From a virus, in the IMG/VR virus record IMGVR_UViG_3300042090_003214, positions 1 through 42,422 of that record: a DNA stretch of 42,422 bases. One strand, given 5' to 3'. Below, piece by piece: positions 1 through 8,353 of this stretch (the first letter of the stretch is position 1; the number at the start of each line of letters is the position of its first letter). A model generated the notes under the pieces. That model made no database searches. It was not told the origin of the DNA and saw only the letters and a list, made by a program, of their open reading frames with translations. Made by a program: the position numbers and the translations under genes.

Positions 1-1809
1 CGAGTTGTCGGCGAACTGGTAGATCCGGACGAGGATCGTCCCCGTCGGCGGCCCGAGGAACGGCAGGGCGACGTTGGACTTGCCGGTGTTGTCGGCGGGC
101 ACCGGAGGACCCGACGGCGTGTCGTTCTCCTTCGCCGCATAGTTGACGATGTTGGCCATGATCTGCTGGACGTCGCTGCCCGTCGGCGACGAGCCGCGGG
201 ACTCCTCGACGGTGAGGTTGCAGGCGTCCCAGATCGTGATGCCCTGCGGCGCGTAGAGCTGGATAAGCAGGTCGCCCGTCACGCCGGGCGGGACGAGGAT
301 GCCCGTCTCGAGCCGGGTCCACGTCCCCTGCCCCACGTTGACCGTGATCTGCTCGAGCTCGACGTCGCTCGGGAAGGGCGAGCCGGTCGGGTAGAGCGAG
401 ACGACGAGGCCGTTGGAGTCGAGCGCGTCGCCGTACGTCGTGCCGGGCGCGAGGTAGACCCAGGCGGAGAGGTCGAAGAAGAGCCCCTCGGTGCCGCCGT
501 CGACGGCGACGGTCTGGTACACGAAGGTGTTCGTGCCCGCCGTCGACTGGTTGAGCAGGAGCGCCTGGTCCCCGAGGAGGACCGGCAGGTTGTAGCCGTT
601 GGGCGAGGAGATCACCGTCGCCGGCACGCCCGACACCGTCCAGGCGGGGACGTCGCCCGGCCCCGACGAGGGCTGCTCGAAGGAGGGGTTGACGAGGTAG
701 TTGACCATGACGGGGCCGAAGTTCCGTTTCGACAGCGGGTAGAGCAGGCCCGAGCAGCTGAGGTGGACCTGCTTCGCGTCGAACGTCGCGCTCGTCGGCC
801 AGCCCCACCAGATGAGCACCTGGTCGCGCCATATCTGGATCTCTCGCGCGCCGGGGAACGCGTTGATGGGGAGCAGCGCGGCGAGCGTCGGGTCGAGGAT
901 CCAGCAGTCGATGAGGCACTCGCCGAGGTCGTTGAGGACCTTCTGGACCTCCGTCGGCACCGCAGACGTGATCTGCCCGTAGGCGACCCCGTACTTGTCG
1001 CAGACGATGACCTCGTAGTCGTGGAAGCCGTACTCACCCGGGACGGGCGCGGGGGGCGTCGGGTTGGCGCTGGCCGAGAACCGCGGCACGACGACCGTCG
1101 AGGCGGTGAACCCGCCGACGAGCGTCGCCGGCGTCAGGCCGTCGAGGTGGTAGAGGGCGATCGTGTCGGCGTCCGTCGTGAAGGGCGCGGGGTCCGGCGT
1201 GTAGCCGCCGCTGCTGGCGTAGCGCGCGACGCTCGACCAGCGAACCTCATCGATCGTGCCGGGCCCGATGTAGTCCGTCGGCGAGGCGTCGTTGCCGATC
1301 CAGAAGTCCGCCCCCGCGTCGTAGGCGTGGACGCCCGAGAGGGCAGACGAGGCGACCATCGTGCCGTCGAGGTAGAGGCGCAGCGTCGTGCCGTCGTAGT
1401 CCGCCGCGACCTCGTGCGGCGACGTGTCGACCGTCCCCCCGGTGATCTGGACGAGCGTGTCGCTGTTGTCCGAGACGTTGAAGATCCAGCCCCCGACCCC
1501 GATCGCCCCGACCTGGAGCTGCGGCCCGTAGGAGGTCGTGACGACCCCCCAGCCGCAGATCGACCCCTGGCCGCCGCCCGTGCCGAGCTGGACGCGCGCC
1601 TCGAGGGTGAAGGCGCCCGCCGCGCCCGAGCCGCTGACGGCGGTGACCCCGCCAGCGTCCCAGGGCCCGCAGTTGATCCCCTGCCCGCTCGTGCCGTCCT
1701 CGTTGAGGGCGTCGGTGAACCCGCTCCACGGCGACGTTACGAAGGTCAGCCCCGCGCCCGTGAGCGTTCCGTCGAAGCCGTTGCCCGATGAGTCAGGTGT
1801 GGTCGACAC
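1..1809 (-). CDS. Minor tail protein with LamG-like domain (3' end off window)
   Basis: The frame is open for 603 codons from a GTG at 1809 to the left edge, so the C-terminus is missing. The start lies 3 nt after the stop of the distal tail gene. Residues about 1-225 read as a concanavalin-like LamG/jelly-roll domain: FTLEARVQL, then LRLYLDG, then FWIGND and GTIDEVRWSSVARY in the usual order. Residues about 250-365 look like the conserved core of siphophage minor tail proteins (DKYGVAYGQI, LIDCWILDPTL, REIQIWRDQVLIWWGW, LSCSGLLYPLSKR). After that, MVNYLVNPSFEQP opens a probable carbohydrate-binding beta-sandwich. The place directly after the distal tail protein fits a tail-tip component. Gene order and the core motifs make the tail role fairly safe. 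Glycan binding is inferred from fold type. Confidence 0.8.
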   Translation of the reverse strand, partial: MSTTPDSSGNGFDGTLTGAGLTFVTSPWSGFTDALNEDGTSGQGINCGPWDAGGVTAVSGSGAAGAFTLEARVQLGTGGGQGSICGWGVVTTSYGPQLQVGAIGVGGWIFNVSDNSDTLVQITGGTVDTSPHEVAADYDGTTLRLYLDGTMVASSALSGVHAYDAGADFWIGNDASPTDYIGPGTIDEVRWSSVARYASSGGYTPDPAPFTTDADTIALYHLDGLTPATLVGGFTASTVVVPRFSASANPTPPAPVPGEYGFHDYEVIVCDKYGVAYGQITSAVPTEVQKVLNDLGECLIDCWILDPTLAALLPINAFPGAREIQIWRDQVLIWWGWPTSATFDAKQVHLSCSGLLYPLSKRNFGPVMVNYLVNPSFEQPSSGPGDVPAWTVSGVPATVISSPNGYNLPVLLGDQALLLNQSTAGTNTFVYQTVAVDGGTEGLFFDLSAWVYLAPGTTYGDALDSNGLVVSLYPTGSPFPSDVELEQITVNVGQGTWTRLETGILVPPGVTGDLLIQLYAPQGITIWDACNLTVEESRGSSPTGSDVQQIMANIVNYAAKENDTPSGPPVPADNTGKSNVALPFLGPPTGTILVRIYQFADNS

Positions 1810-1812
1810 GGA

Positions 1813-2745
1813 TCAGATCCAGGCGTCGTACCACGTGACGTCCCCCGCTATGGCGCCGAGGCCCGAGACGGTGAACACGTTCGACCCGGGCGCGAGGACG
1901 AGCCACGGCGTCGTCAGGTCGCGCAGGTAGTAGTAGTTCCCCCCCATGTTGTCCTCGATCGTGTTGAGGTAGAAGTTGATGGCGATCTCGGCGGGGAAGT
2001 CCGAGAGGGCGGGCGCGCCGGCCGGGAGGGTCGGGACGGCCAGGGTCATGACGAATGTCCCGTTCGCGTTGACCAGCGTTATGTCGAGCGGCCCGGTCGC
2101 GCCCGAGACGCCGCTGGAGAGGAGCAGGAAGAAGTTCGTGCAGTCGGTCGTCCCCGCGTTGGTGATCGTGACCGTGTTGCCCGCCAGGGCGCTTGGGCCG
2201 TTGTACGGGTTCGAGTATTTGCGCGGGTCCGCGGCGTAGACCTCGATGTCGGCCTTCGTCGGGTAGACGAGGCCGTTGGAGTCGACGGGCGCCGTCGTGA
2301 ACCCGGGCGTCGACGTCACGGTCGCCGAGAGGCCCTGGTCGGTCATGACCAGCTTGCCCATGTTGTTGTTGCCCGAGCGCGAGATGATGACGGACTTGGG
2401 GACCGCCTCGTTGACGTCGAGGGTGCCGGTCGTCCCGACGAGGTCGAGCGCCTGGGCGAGGAGCAGGCGGCTGTTCTCGCGGTCGGTCTCGCTCGAGGAC
2501 GACGCGTAGAGCGTGAAGGTGATCGTGCGCCCCCGGTAGTGCTGGTCGGCGGGGATCTCGCCGTCGGCGTTGGGGCCGCTGCCGATCTTCGTCAGCATCG
2601 TCACGCGCCCGTCGGGCGAGTCCCAGCCGGCCATCTCGCCGTCCATGTACCAGTACGAGCCGAAGGCGTCGGCGACGCCCGAGTTGAAGGGGATCAGGCC
2701 GTTGAGGAGGTAGTCCGGAAATCCGGCACTATTCAAGCAGGTCAC
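1813..2745 (-). CDS. Distal tail (Dit-like) / minor tail protein
   Basis: A 310-residue protein starting at GTG 2745 (MTCLNSAGFPDYLLNG). The length, the N-terminal layout with a short loop then DSPDGRVTMLTKIG, the central RTITFTLYASS with a following helical stretch (ENSRLLLAQALDLVG), and the C-terminal beta-rich part ending in DVTWYDAWI resemble siphophage proteins that cap the tail tube. It sits between the tape measure unit and the LamG minor tail protein, the normal place for Dit. A galectin-like C-terminal domain (about residues 185-310, VTITNAGTTDC) is plausible. The gene is separated from the 75-residue protein gene by a plus-strand HNH gene. The first ten bases of this gene (GTGACCTGCT) are identical to the first ten of the divergent HNH gene. 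Confidence 0.78.
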   Translation of the reverse strand: MTCLNSAGFPDYLLNGLIPFNSGVADAFGSYWYMDGEMAGWDSPDGRVTMLTKIGSGPNADGEIPADQHYRGRTITFTLYASSSSETDRENSRLLLAQALDLVGTTGTLDVNEAVPKSVIISRSGNNNMGKLVMTDQGLSATVTSTPGFTTAPVDSNGLVYPTKADIEVYAADPRKYSNPYNGPSALAGNTVTITNAGTTDCTNFFLLLSSGVSGATGPLDITLVNANGTFVMTLAVPTLPAGAPALSDFPAEIAINFYLNTIEDNMGGNYYYLRDLTTPWLVLAPGSNVFTVSGLGAIAGDVTWYDAWI

Positions 2746-2789
2746 CCCCAGTTTGTGGTCGTGAGATATCGTTGTTTACGTGACCTGCT
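2736..2789. repeat. 10-bp perfect inverted repeat holding two divergent start codons
   Basis: agcaggtcac at 2736-2745 is the exact reverse complement of gtgacctgct at 2780-2789, with a 34-nt spacer. Each arm contains the first ten bases of a gene: the distal tail protein on the minus strand and the HNH endonuclease on the plus strand. It may be an operator or a trace of the insertion event. Neither is shown. Confidence 0.6.
2767..2772 (+). promoter_or_regulatory. Leaderless-type -10 hexamer for HNH gene
   Basis: TATCGT fits TANNNT and ends 7 nt before the GTG at 2780, the spacing of leaderless actinobacterial transcripts. There is no Shine-Dalgarno sequence before this GTG (gttgtttac). I see no convincing -35 box. 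Confidence 0.4.
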
Positions 2790-3370
2790 CCGTCCCCTCC
2801 TGCGACCGCCCTGGCCCCTACAGGATGGGCTGGTGCGGAGGCCACTACATGCGAGTGTGGCAGGGCCGAGGTCTGCATCCGGAGATCCCGTTGCGCCCGC
2901 AGTCTCCTCGCGGCACGTCCGTCGCCGACAAGTTGCACGCCAACCTGACAAAACGAGGGCGCTGCGTCGAGTGGACAGGGAGAGTCGACAAGGATGGTTA
3001 TGGAATCATCGCCCTCCCTCGGACGAGAGGGCGGCATAAGGGAGCGCATGTGGTGGCCTGGGAGCAGGTCCACGGTCCAGTCCCGGACGGGATGCAGGTC
3101 TGCCACCGTTGCGATAACCCGCCCTGCTGCGAGGAGTCTCACCTGTTCCTGAGCGACGCCGTCGGCAACCAGGCCGACAAGGTGGCGAAGGGGCGACACG
3201 CCAGGGGCAGCACAGTCGGTACCTCGGTCCTGACCGAGGCGCAGGTGTTCGCGATCCGCGCTGCGTTCGTGCCGCGGCGCGTGACGGCGAAGGTGCTGGC
3301 GGCGCGCTACGGCATCTCGAAGGTGACCGTCGACCGGATACTCCAACGTCGAGCGTGGACTCACATCTGA
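2780..3370 (+). CDS. HNH homing-type endonuclease with zinc knuckle and HTH
   Basis: A 196-residue plus-strand gene between two minus-strand tail genes. The N-terminus has a Cys4-type knuckle (CSVPSC, then WCGGHYMR, residues 3-24). The middle carries the HNH core of phage free-standing endonucleases: CVEWTG, DGYGII, GAHVVAWEQVHGPVP, QVCHRCDNPPCCEESHLFL, and the usual tail GNQADKVAKGR. The C-terminus (about residues 148-196) is a helix-turn-helix (VLAARYGISKVTVDRIL) likely to bind the target. It is locally richer in A+T than its neighbours and reversed in direction, both typical of a mobile endonuclease gene. It ends 2 nt from the convergent stop of the 75-residue gene. The GTG start is chosen because it precedes the knuckle. 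Target site unknown. Confidence 0.85.
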   Translation: MTCSVPSCDRPGPYRMGWCGGHYMRVWQGRGLHPEIPLRPQSPRGTSVADKLHANLTKRGRCVEWTGRVDKDGYGIIALPRTRGRHKGAHVVAWEQVHGPVPDGMQVCHRCDNPPCCEESHLFLSDAVGNQADKVAKGRHARGSTVGTSVLTEAQVFAIRAAFVPRRVTAKVLAARYGISKVTVDRILQRRAWTHI

Positions 3371-3372
3371 CC

Positions 3373-3600
3373 TCATCGCGTCAGCCCCTGCGTGATCGTG
3401 CTGCCGACGACCTGGCCCGCCTGGGTCTGCACCGCTTTCTTGAACCCAGAGCTCGCCGAAAGCGCGGCGATGAAGGCGGGTGAGTTGGCGAGCGCGGTGA
3501 GGAACGTGCTCGACGCGATGAGGATCGGGGTGATCGCGGCGACGAAGCTGGGCCCGTCGACCTGGAGGTCCTGGGTCTCGTCGCCTTCTTGGTCTGCCAT
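3373..3600 (-). CDS. Small protein downstream of tape measure
   Basis: A 75-residue protein whose ATG follows the tape measure stop by 1 nt, so it is probably translated by coupling. The first 18 residues are acidic (DQEGDETQDLQVDG). The rest is helical and alanine/serine rich with a hydrophobic run (FVAAITPILIASSTFLTALA), which could be amphipathic or a weak membrane segment. I do not recognise a family. The position between tape measure and distal tail protein suggests a tail-related role, now separated from the next tail gene by the HNH gene. Confidence 0.65.
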   Translation of the reverse strand: MADQEGDETQDLQVDGPSFVAAITPILIASSTFLTALANSPAFIAALSASSGFKKAVQTQAGQVVGSTITQGLTR

Positions 3601-3601
3601 C

Positions 3602-6600
3602 TTAGCCTCGCTTCACGGTCAGGGTGCCCTTGGTGCTGATCTTGAGGTGCGGGGGTGGGGTGGTGGCGATCTGCTGGCGCAGGAGGGCGATCCCCTGGTC
3701 GACCTTGTCGATCGACTCCTTGAGCTTCTGCGCGTTCTGGAGCGCGGTCTGGTCCTTGGTGATGTGCAGCGCCACGCTCTTGAGCTGGTCGATGTGCGTC
3801 TGCGTGGCGACGATCTGCCGCCGGGTGTCGGCGAGGGTGCCCTCGGACGCGCCGTGGGCACTCTGAGTGGCGAGCTGCGTCTTGAGGGCGTCGAGCTTGG
3901 CGGTCGACGCGGTCAGTGTCCCGTCCTTCGCCAGCCCAGACTGCTTGGCCTCCAGGCCGGAGAGCGCGCTGTTCGTGGCGCTTATGGCCCGGTTCACCGA
4001 GACGAGGCTGGTGTCCTTCGAGAGGCCCGGCAGCCACTTCGTCTCGGTCGAGTCCAGCTTGGCGATCGCCGCCTTGTAGGCCGCGCTGTGGACGCCGTCC
4101 TGCGCCTTGGCCGAGACGACGGCGGCCTGGAGCGCGGCGAGCGTCGACGTCTGCGTCTTGAGGGTGCTGTCGCGGGCGATCGTCTTGTCGTCGAGGGTGA
4201 CGAGGACGCGCGGCAGCCCGGCCGTGGTCCCCGGCGCCGGGGCGGTCACGATGGCGCGGGCGGCGGCGCGGCGGCCCTGGAGGTCGTGGATCTGCTTGGC
4301 CACGGCGGTCAGCGCGTCGAAGTGGGTCTGCGTGGCGAGGATGGCCGAGCGCGTCGCCTGGAGCGAGGACTCCGACGCGCCGCTGGCGATCTCGCTGCCG
4401 AGCTTGTTCCCGAGCGCCTCCAGCTTGGCGTGCGTGGCGGCGAGCGTCCCGTCCTTCGCCAGGCCCGCCTGCTTCGCCTCGAGCGAGCTCAGCTTCTCGT
4501 TGGTCGTCGCGATCAGCGCCTTGGCCTCGACGATGCCCGTCGGGACCGGGACGAAGGTCGTCGGCGGCGCCGTGGTCGCGATGGCGGTCTTGAGCGTGGC
4601 GATGCTGCCGTTGACCTTCTCCATCTCGCTCCTGAGGATGCCGGCGTTCGTGACGGCGGTCTGGTCCTTGGCGATGCGCGCCGCGGTGTCCTTGAGGTCG
4701 CGCAGGTGTGCGTTCGTCGCGGTGATGCTGGCCTGGGTCGTCAGCAGCGTGCCCTCGCTCGCCCCCGCCGCCTTCTCGCTCGCCAGCTGCGCCTTGAGTC
4801 CGGCGAGCTGCGTCGTCAGCGGGCCCACGGCCGCCGCCCCGCCGAGGCGCGAGTAGGTGGCCTGGTCGCGCCCGAGCTTCGCGTTCGCCGCCGTGATGAC
4901 GTCGTTGACCTTGGTGAGGTCGACGGACTTGGCGAGGCCCGGCAGCCACTGGGCCTCGGTCGTGTAGAGGTTCTGCAGGGCCGTCTTGTAGTTCGCGCTG
5001 TTCGTCCCGTCCGCGTCCTTCGCCGCGACGACCGCCGCCTGGAGGTTCGCCAGCACGCCCGACTGCTTCTGGAGCGTCGAGTCCCGGGCGAGCTCGCCCG
5101 TCATGCTGCCGCCCGTCGTCCGGTTCGCCAGCTTGGCGGCGGCGATGATCTTCTCGTTGCGGGCGTTCTCCCGGGCGTCGCGGGCCTTGAAGGCGTTGTC
5201 GTTCTTGATGATGGCGAAGTCGGCCCGCTGGGAGATGATACCGCCGATGATCCCGCCCGCCACGGTCCCGATGCCGGTGCCGATGACGGGGACGACCGAG
5301 CCGATCCCCGCCCCGATCGCCGCGCCGGTCCCGACGTCGCCGATGACGCTGGCCGCCTTGGTGCCGATGACCTTGCCGACGTCCTTCTCGGCGAAGGAGT
5401 TGTAGAGCTGCACGGCGATCAGGCCGCCTATGGCGGGGGCCGCGGCGGTCATCAGCCCCGTGCTCGTTTCGCCGATGGTCGTCCCAGCCGTCGTCAGCTC
5501 AGCAGGTTCTAAAGCTGCCTCGGGGGCGGCCCGGAGGTCGCTGAGCCCCGCCGTGCTGGTCTTGGCCGCGGCGAGCTCCGCCGCCCTCGCGCCGGCAGGC
5601 ACGACGGCCGACGCGCCGAGTGCCCCCTGCGCCAGCGCCGTCTTGGCCGCGGCGGCCTCGGCGGCCTCGGGGATGAGGGCGAAGGAGGCGGCCGTGCGCT
5701 CGTTGGTCACGATGATGAGACCCGACTGCTCGTCGACGACGGCGGTCATGCCCGTCATCGCCTCGTCGACGGCCGCCTCCGCCGACGAGGAGGACGTGTC
5801 GAGGACGGCGAAGGACGCGCCCGTCTTGTCGAGCGTGCCGGCGATCGTCTGCGAGAGGGTGTCGAGACTGGTCGCGAGGTTGTCCATCGACTCGGTGACG
5901 TTGCCGGCCGCGGTCTGCGCGGCGTCGGCGATCTCCTGCTGGGCGGCGGCGATCTTGTCGGAGGCGGCCTGCGCGTCGGCGGCCTGCTGGTCCTCGGCGG
6001 CCTTGAGCTTCCCCGTGTTCCCCGAGACGGCGCTGCCCAGCTTGCCGATGTTCCCGGCCGCGGTGTCGAGGAACTTGAGGAACTTGGCCCCGGTGTTGAC
6101 CACGAACGCGCCGACGGCGAGGGCCAGGACCGACCCGATCGCGACCGCGAACGCCTCGGCGATGACCTTGTGCTTGGTCATCCACTCGACGTCCTTCTCG
6201 GTCCACTTCGCCAGGTCCTCGAGCTTGGGGATGAGCCACGTGCCGAGCTTGTCCCCCTCGTCGACGAGGGTCGCGCCGAGGAGCTGGGCCTGGCGCTTGA
6301 GCGTCTCGGCCTGCTTCTCGGCCCCGGCGTGCGCGGTCGAGGAGTCGCGGACCGCCCTGCTGGCCTTGTCGTAGGCGGCCGGACCCGCGAGGACGGTGTC
6401 GAGGAGGGCCTTGCTCGCGCTCGCCCCGAAGATCTGCGTCAGGGTGGCGAGCTGCTGCTCCTGGGTCATCTGGTGGAGCCGCGGCGAGAGCTGGGCGATG
6501 ACGCTGCTCATGCCGACGAACTTTCCCGCGGTGTTGTAGACCTGGAGGCCGAGCTGCTGCATCGCCTGGACCTGGAGGTTGGTCGAGGTCCCCGCGCTCG

Positions 6601-7891
6601 CCTGGAGGGTGTTGACCTTCGCCTGGGTCGTCGCGAGGCGCTCCTGGGCCTTCTGGACCGACGTGGCGGCCGCCTCCTGCGCTGTGCTCACGGCCCGTTG
6701 CGCGTTCTGGAGGGCGATCTGTTGGGCGACCGTCGGTGACCCGGCCGTGGTCGACGAAGCGATGCGCTCCTGCTCCTGCTGGAGCTTGAGCTGCGCGTTG
6801 GACACCCGGGTGGCGGCCGCCTCCTGCGCGGAGGCGAGCGACTCGGCCGCCGTGTTCGCAGTGGCGGTCGCCGAGGTCAGCTTCGTCGCGAGGGTGTTCG
6901 CCGCCTTCGCCGTCGCCGCGTCCACGGCGGGAACCGAGGAGAGCAGCTTCGTGATCGCTGAGTTAACGACCAGCAGCCCGCGGCTGCCCTGGACGCCGTG
7001 CTCGTTGAGGTCGACGAGGAGGGTCGAGAGGTCGCCGACGGTCGGGGCGGCGACGCCGAGGCGGGCCTTGAGGCGGTCGATCACCGAGCCGAGGGAGTCG
7101 ATGCCGACGCCCGTGATCCGGCTCGTGTTGAAGAGGTCGTTCGTGAGGCCCGTGACGCCCTTGAGCGGGACCTGGAATCCCTGCATGATCGAGGCGAGGG
7201 TCGAGGTCGTCGACCCGAGGTTGCTGTTCGTCGCCTCTGCCAGCTCGCCGGCCTGCTTGACGAAGCCGAGGCTCTGCGAGACGGTGAGCGCGTGCCCCTC
7301 GACCTGGGCCAGGACGCCCGAGACGGGGCCGAAGGACTCGGCCATCGTGTTCGCCGAGAAGATCGAGGTCCCCGCCGTGTCCTGGAAGGCCTTTCCGATT
7401 CTGTCGGCGGCCTTGACCGAGATGTTCTCGTGGGAGGCGATCTGCGAGTCGGCCGCCTGGAGGCCGCTGGCGAGGTGGACGCTCTCGGCCGCGACCGCGG
7501 CGAACCCGACGGCCCCGACGCCGAGGGCGAGGCCGCCCACGGTCGAGAGGGTCTGGCCCATCTTCTTGGACTTCGACTCGGCCTCGTCGATCTTCGAGCC
7601 GATCTTGCCGATCGAGTTGGAGAACGGAATGCCCCAGTTGGCGAGCGACTCGCCGAGAGACTTGAAGGTGCTCCCGATGTGCGACGAGGTCTTCGAGAGG
7701 TCCTTCTCGGCGTCCTCGCCCGCCCCCCTGAGATTCTTCTCGACGTCGTCGGCCGTCTCCTTGGACTGCGTGCGGATCGGCGCGAACACGTCGGCCCCAG
7801 CGAGCTCCGCGTCGACGCCGGTCTTGACGGCCGTGCCGAAGCCGGTCATGAGGGGGCGGATCGCGATGAAGGCCTCGCCGATGATGGCCAC
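3602..7891 (-). CDS. Tape measure protein
   Basis: A 1429-residue protein, the longest in the window, placed directly after the tail assembly chaperones. It sets tail length and fills the tail tube. The N-terminus (AIIGEAFIAIRPLMTGFG) is typical. Long alanine-rich coiled coils follow (NAQLKLQQEQERIA, AQKALQ-like repeats near residues 335-420). A hydrophobic segment lies near residue 580-600 (VLALAVGAFVV), and a glycine-zipper membrane stretch near 870-900 (GAAIGAGIGSV, GTVAGGIIGGII). The last third contains duplicated blocks of about 60-75 residues. At the usual 0.15 nm per residue the tail would be about 210 nm. The start is GTG at 7891, which follows the chaperone stop by 3 nt. Confidence 0.95.
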   Translation of the reverse strand: MAIIGEAFIAIRPLMTGFGTAVKTGVDAELAGADVFAPIRTQSKETADDVEKNLRGAGEDAEKDLSKTSSHIGSTFKSLGESLANWGIPFSNSIGKIGSKIDEAESKSKKMGQTLSTVGGLALGVGAVGFAAVAAESVHLASGLQAADSQIASHENISVKAADRIGKAFQDTAGTSIFSANTMAESFGPVSGVLAQVEGHALTVSQSLGFVKQAGELAEATNSNLGSTTSTLASIMQGFQVPLKGVTGLTNDLFNTSRITGVGIDSLGSVIDRLKARLGVAAPTVGDLSTLLVDLNEHGVQGSRGLLVVNSAITKLLSSVPAVDAATAKAANTLATKLTSATATANTAAESLASAQEAAATRVSNAQLKLQQEQERIASSTTAGSPTVAQQIALQNAQRAVSTAQEAAATSVQKAQERLATTQAKVNTLQASAGTSTNLQVQAMQQLGLQVYNTAGKFVGMSSVIAQLSPRLHQMTQEQQLATLTQIFGASASKALLDTVLAGPAAYDKASRAVRDSSTAHAGAEKQAETLKRQAQLLGATLVDEGDKLGTWLIPKLEDLAKWTEKDVEWMTKHKVIAEAFAVAIGSVLALAVGAFVVNTGAKFLKFLDTAAGNIGKLGSAVSGNTGKLKAAEDQQAADAQAASDKIAAAQQEIADAAQTAAGNVTESMDNLATSLDTLSQTIAGTLDKTGASFAVLDTSSSSAEAAVDEAMTGMTAVVDEQSGLIIVTNERTAASFALIPEAAEAAAAKTALAQGALGASAVVPAGARAAELAAAKTSTAGLSDLRAAPEAALEPAELTTAGTTIGETSTGLMTAAAPAIGGLIAVQLYNSFAEKDVGKVIGTKAASVIGDVGTGAAIGAGIGSVVPVIGTGIGTVAGGIIGGIISQRADFAIIKNDNAFKARDARENARNEKIIAAAKLANRTTGGSMTGELARDSTLQKQSGVLANLQAAVVAAKDADGTNSANYKTALQNLYTTEAQWLPGLAKSVDLTKVNDVITAANAKLGRDQATYSRLGGAAAVGPLTTQLAGLKAQLASEKAAGASEGTLLTTQASITATNAHLRDLKDTAARIAKDQTAVTNAGILRSEMEKVNGSIATLKTAIATTAPPTTFVPVPTGIVEAKALIATTNEKLSSLEAKQAGLAKDGTLAATHAKLEALGNKLGSEIASGASESSLQATRSAILATQTHFDALTAVAKQIHDLQGRRAAARAIVTAPAPGTTAGLPRVLVTLDDKTIARDSTLKTQTSTLAALQAAVVSAKAQDGVHSAAYKAAIAKLDSTETKWLPGLSKDTSLVSVNRAISATNSALSGLEAKQSGLAKDGTLTASTAKLDALKTQLATQSAHGASEGTLADTRRQIVATQTHIDQLKSVALHITKDQTALQNAQKLKESIDKVDQGIALLRQQIATTPPPHLKISTKGTLTVKRG
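3632..5089 (-). repeat. Duplicated blocks in the tape measure C-terminal third
   Basis: Residues about 935-1420 contain repeated blocks. Block A starts DSTLQKQSGVLANLQAAVVAAK and returns near residue 1238 as DSTLKTQTSTLAALQAAVVSAK, each ending in a WLPGL motif. Block B (EAKQ.GLAKDGTL, GASE.TL, I.ATQTH) occurs three times, near residues 997, 1122 and 1304. Block C (IATT.PPP) ends two of the copies. This looks like growth of the tape measure by duplication. Confidence 0.75.
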
Positions 7892-7894
7892 GGG

Positions 7895-8353
7895 TCAGGC
7901 CTCTCCGACCGCGGCGGCCGCTTCGTCGGCCCACTCCTGCGGAGACTTCTCCAGCAGCTCGGCCTCCTGCTGCGCCATCCGCTTGCGACGCGCCAGCTCC
8001 TCGAGCCCCGCCTGGCGGGCTGCCACGGCGCGCTCGTAGGCCTTGTCGAGGTTCACCCCGAGGACCGCGGCGCTGCCGCGGAGGTTCGCCTGGGCCTCCT
8101 CCTCGTCGGCTCGTCGCTGGGCGGCCGCTTCGCGGGCCTCGGCCTTCTCCCGGTCCTCGGGCCACGCCAGGTGCAGGCGCAGCTCTCGGTGGGACTCGAG
8201 CGGGTAGGTGTCGAGCCACAGCCGCTGGGCCACGTTGAGCAGCCGGCGCGCCGGCATGGTGATCGGGTCAGTCCCCGCGAGGGCCATCGCTGCGTCGATC
8301 ACGTCCCAGTTCTCCGCCGCCCACTCGCTCAGGAAGCAGGCGGCGGCGTAGGG
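7895..8353 (-). CDS. Tail assembly chaperone, frameshifted extension (gpT-like)
   Basis: This frame continues after the end of the upstream chaperone and is shifted by -1. It encodes about 150 residues: AAACFLSEWAAENWDVIDAAMA, then ARRLLNVAQRLWL, then a charged coiled coil (EDREKAEAREAAAQRR), ending EWADEAAAAVGEA. In siphophages such a frame between the G-like gene and the tape measure is normally made as a G-T fusion by programmed -1 slippage and helps tape measure folding and tube assembly. No start codon with a ribosome site is visible near the frame junction. An in-frame ATG at 8287 exists but would cut into the conserved part. The upper boundary given is only the area where the two frames meet (about 8340-8360). 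Confidence 0.7.
   Translation of the reverse strand, partial: PYAAACFLSEWAAENWDVIDAAMALAGTDPITMPARRLLNVAQRLWLDTYPLESHRELRLHLAWPEDREKAEAREAAAQRRADEEEAQANLRGSAAVLGVNLDKAYERAVAARQAGLEELARRKRMAQQEAELLEKSPQEWADEAAAAVGEA

Noticed and set aside
3392-5512. Long plus-strand open frame opposite the tape measure
   Set aside because: Arg/Gly/Asp/Val-rich text with no domains, exactly antisense to a clear tape measure. In DNA this rich in G+C, long antisense frames are expected.
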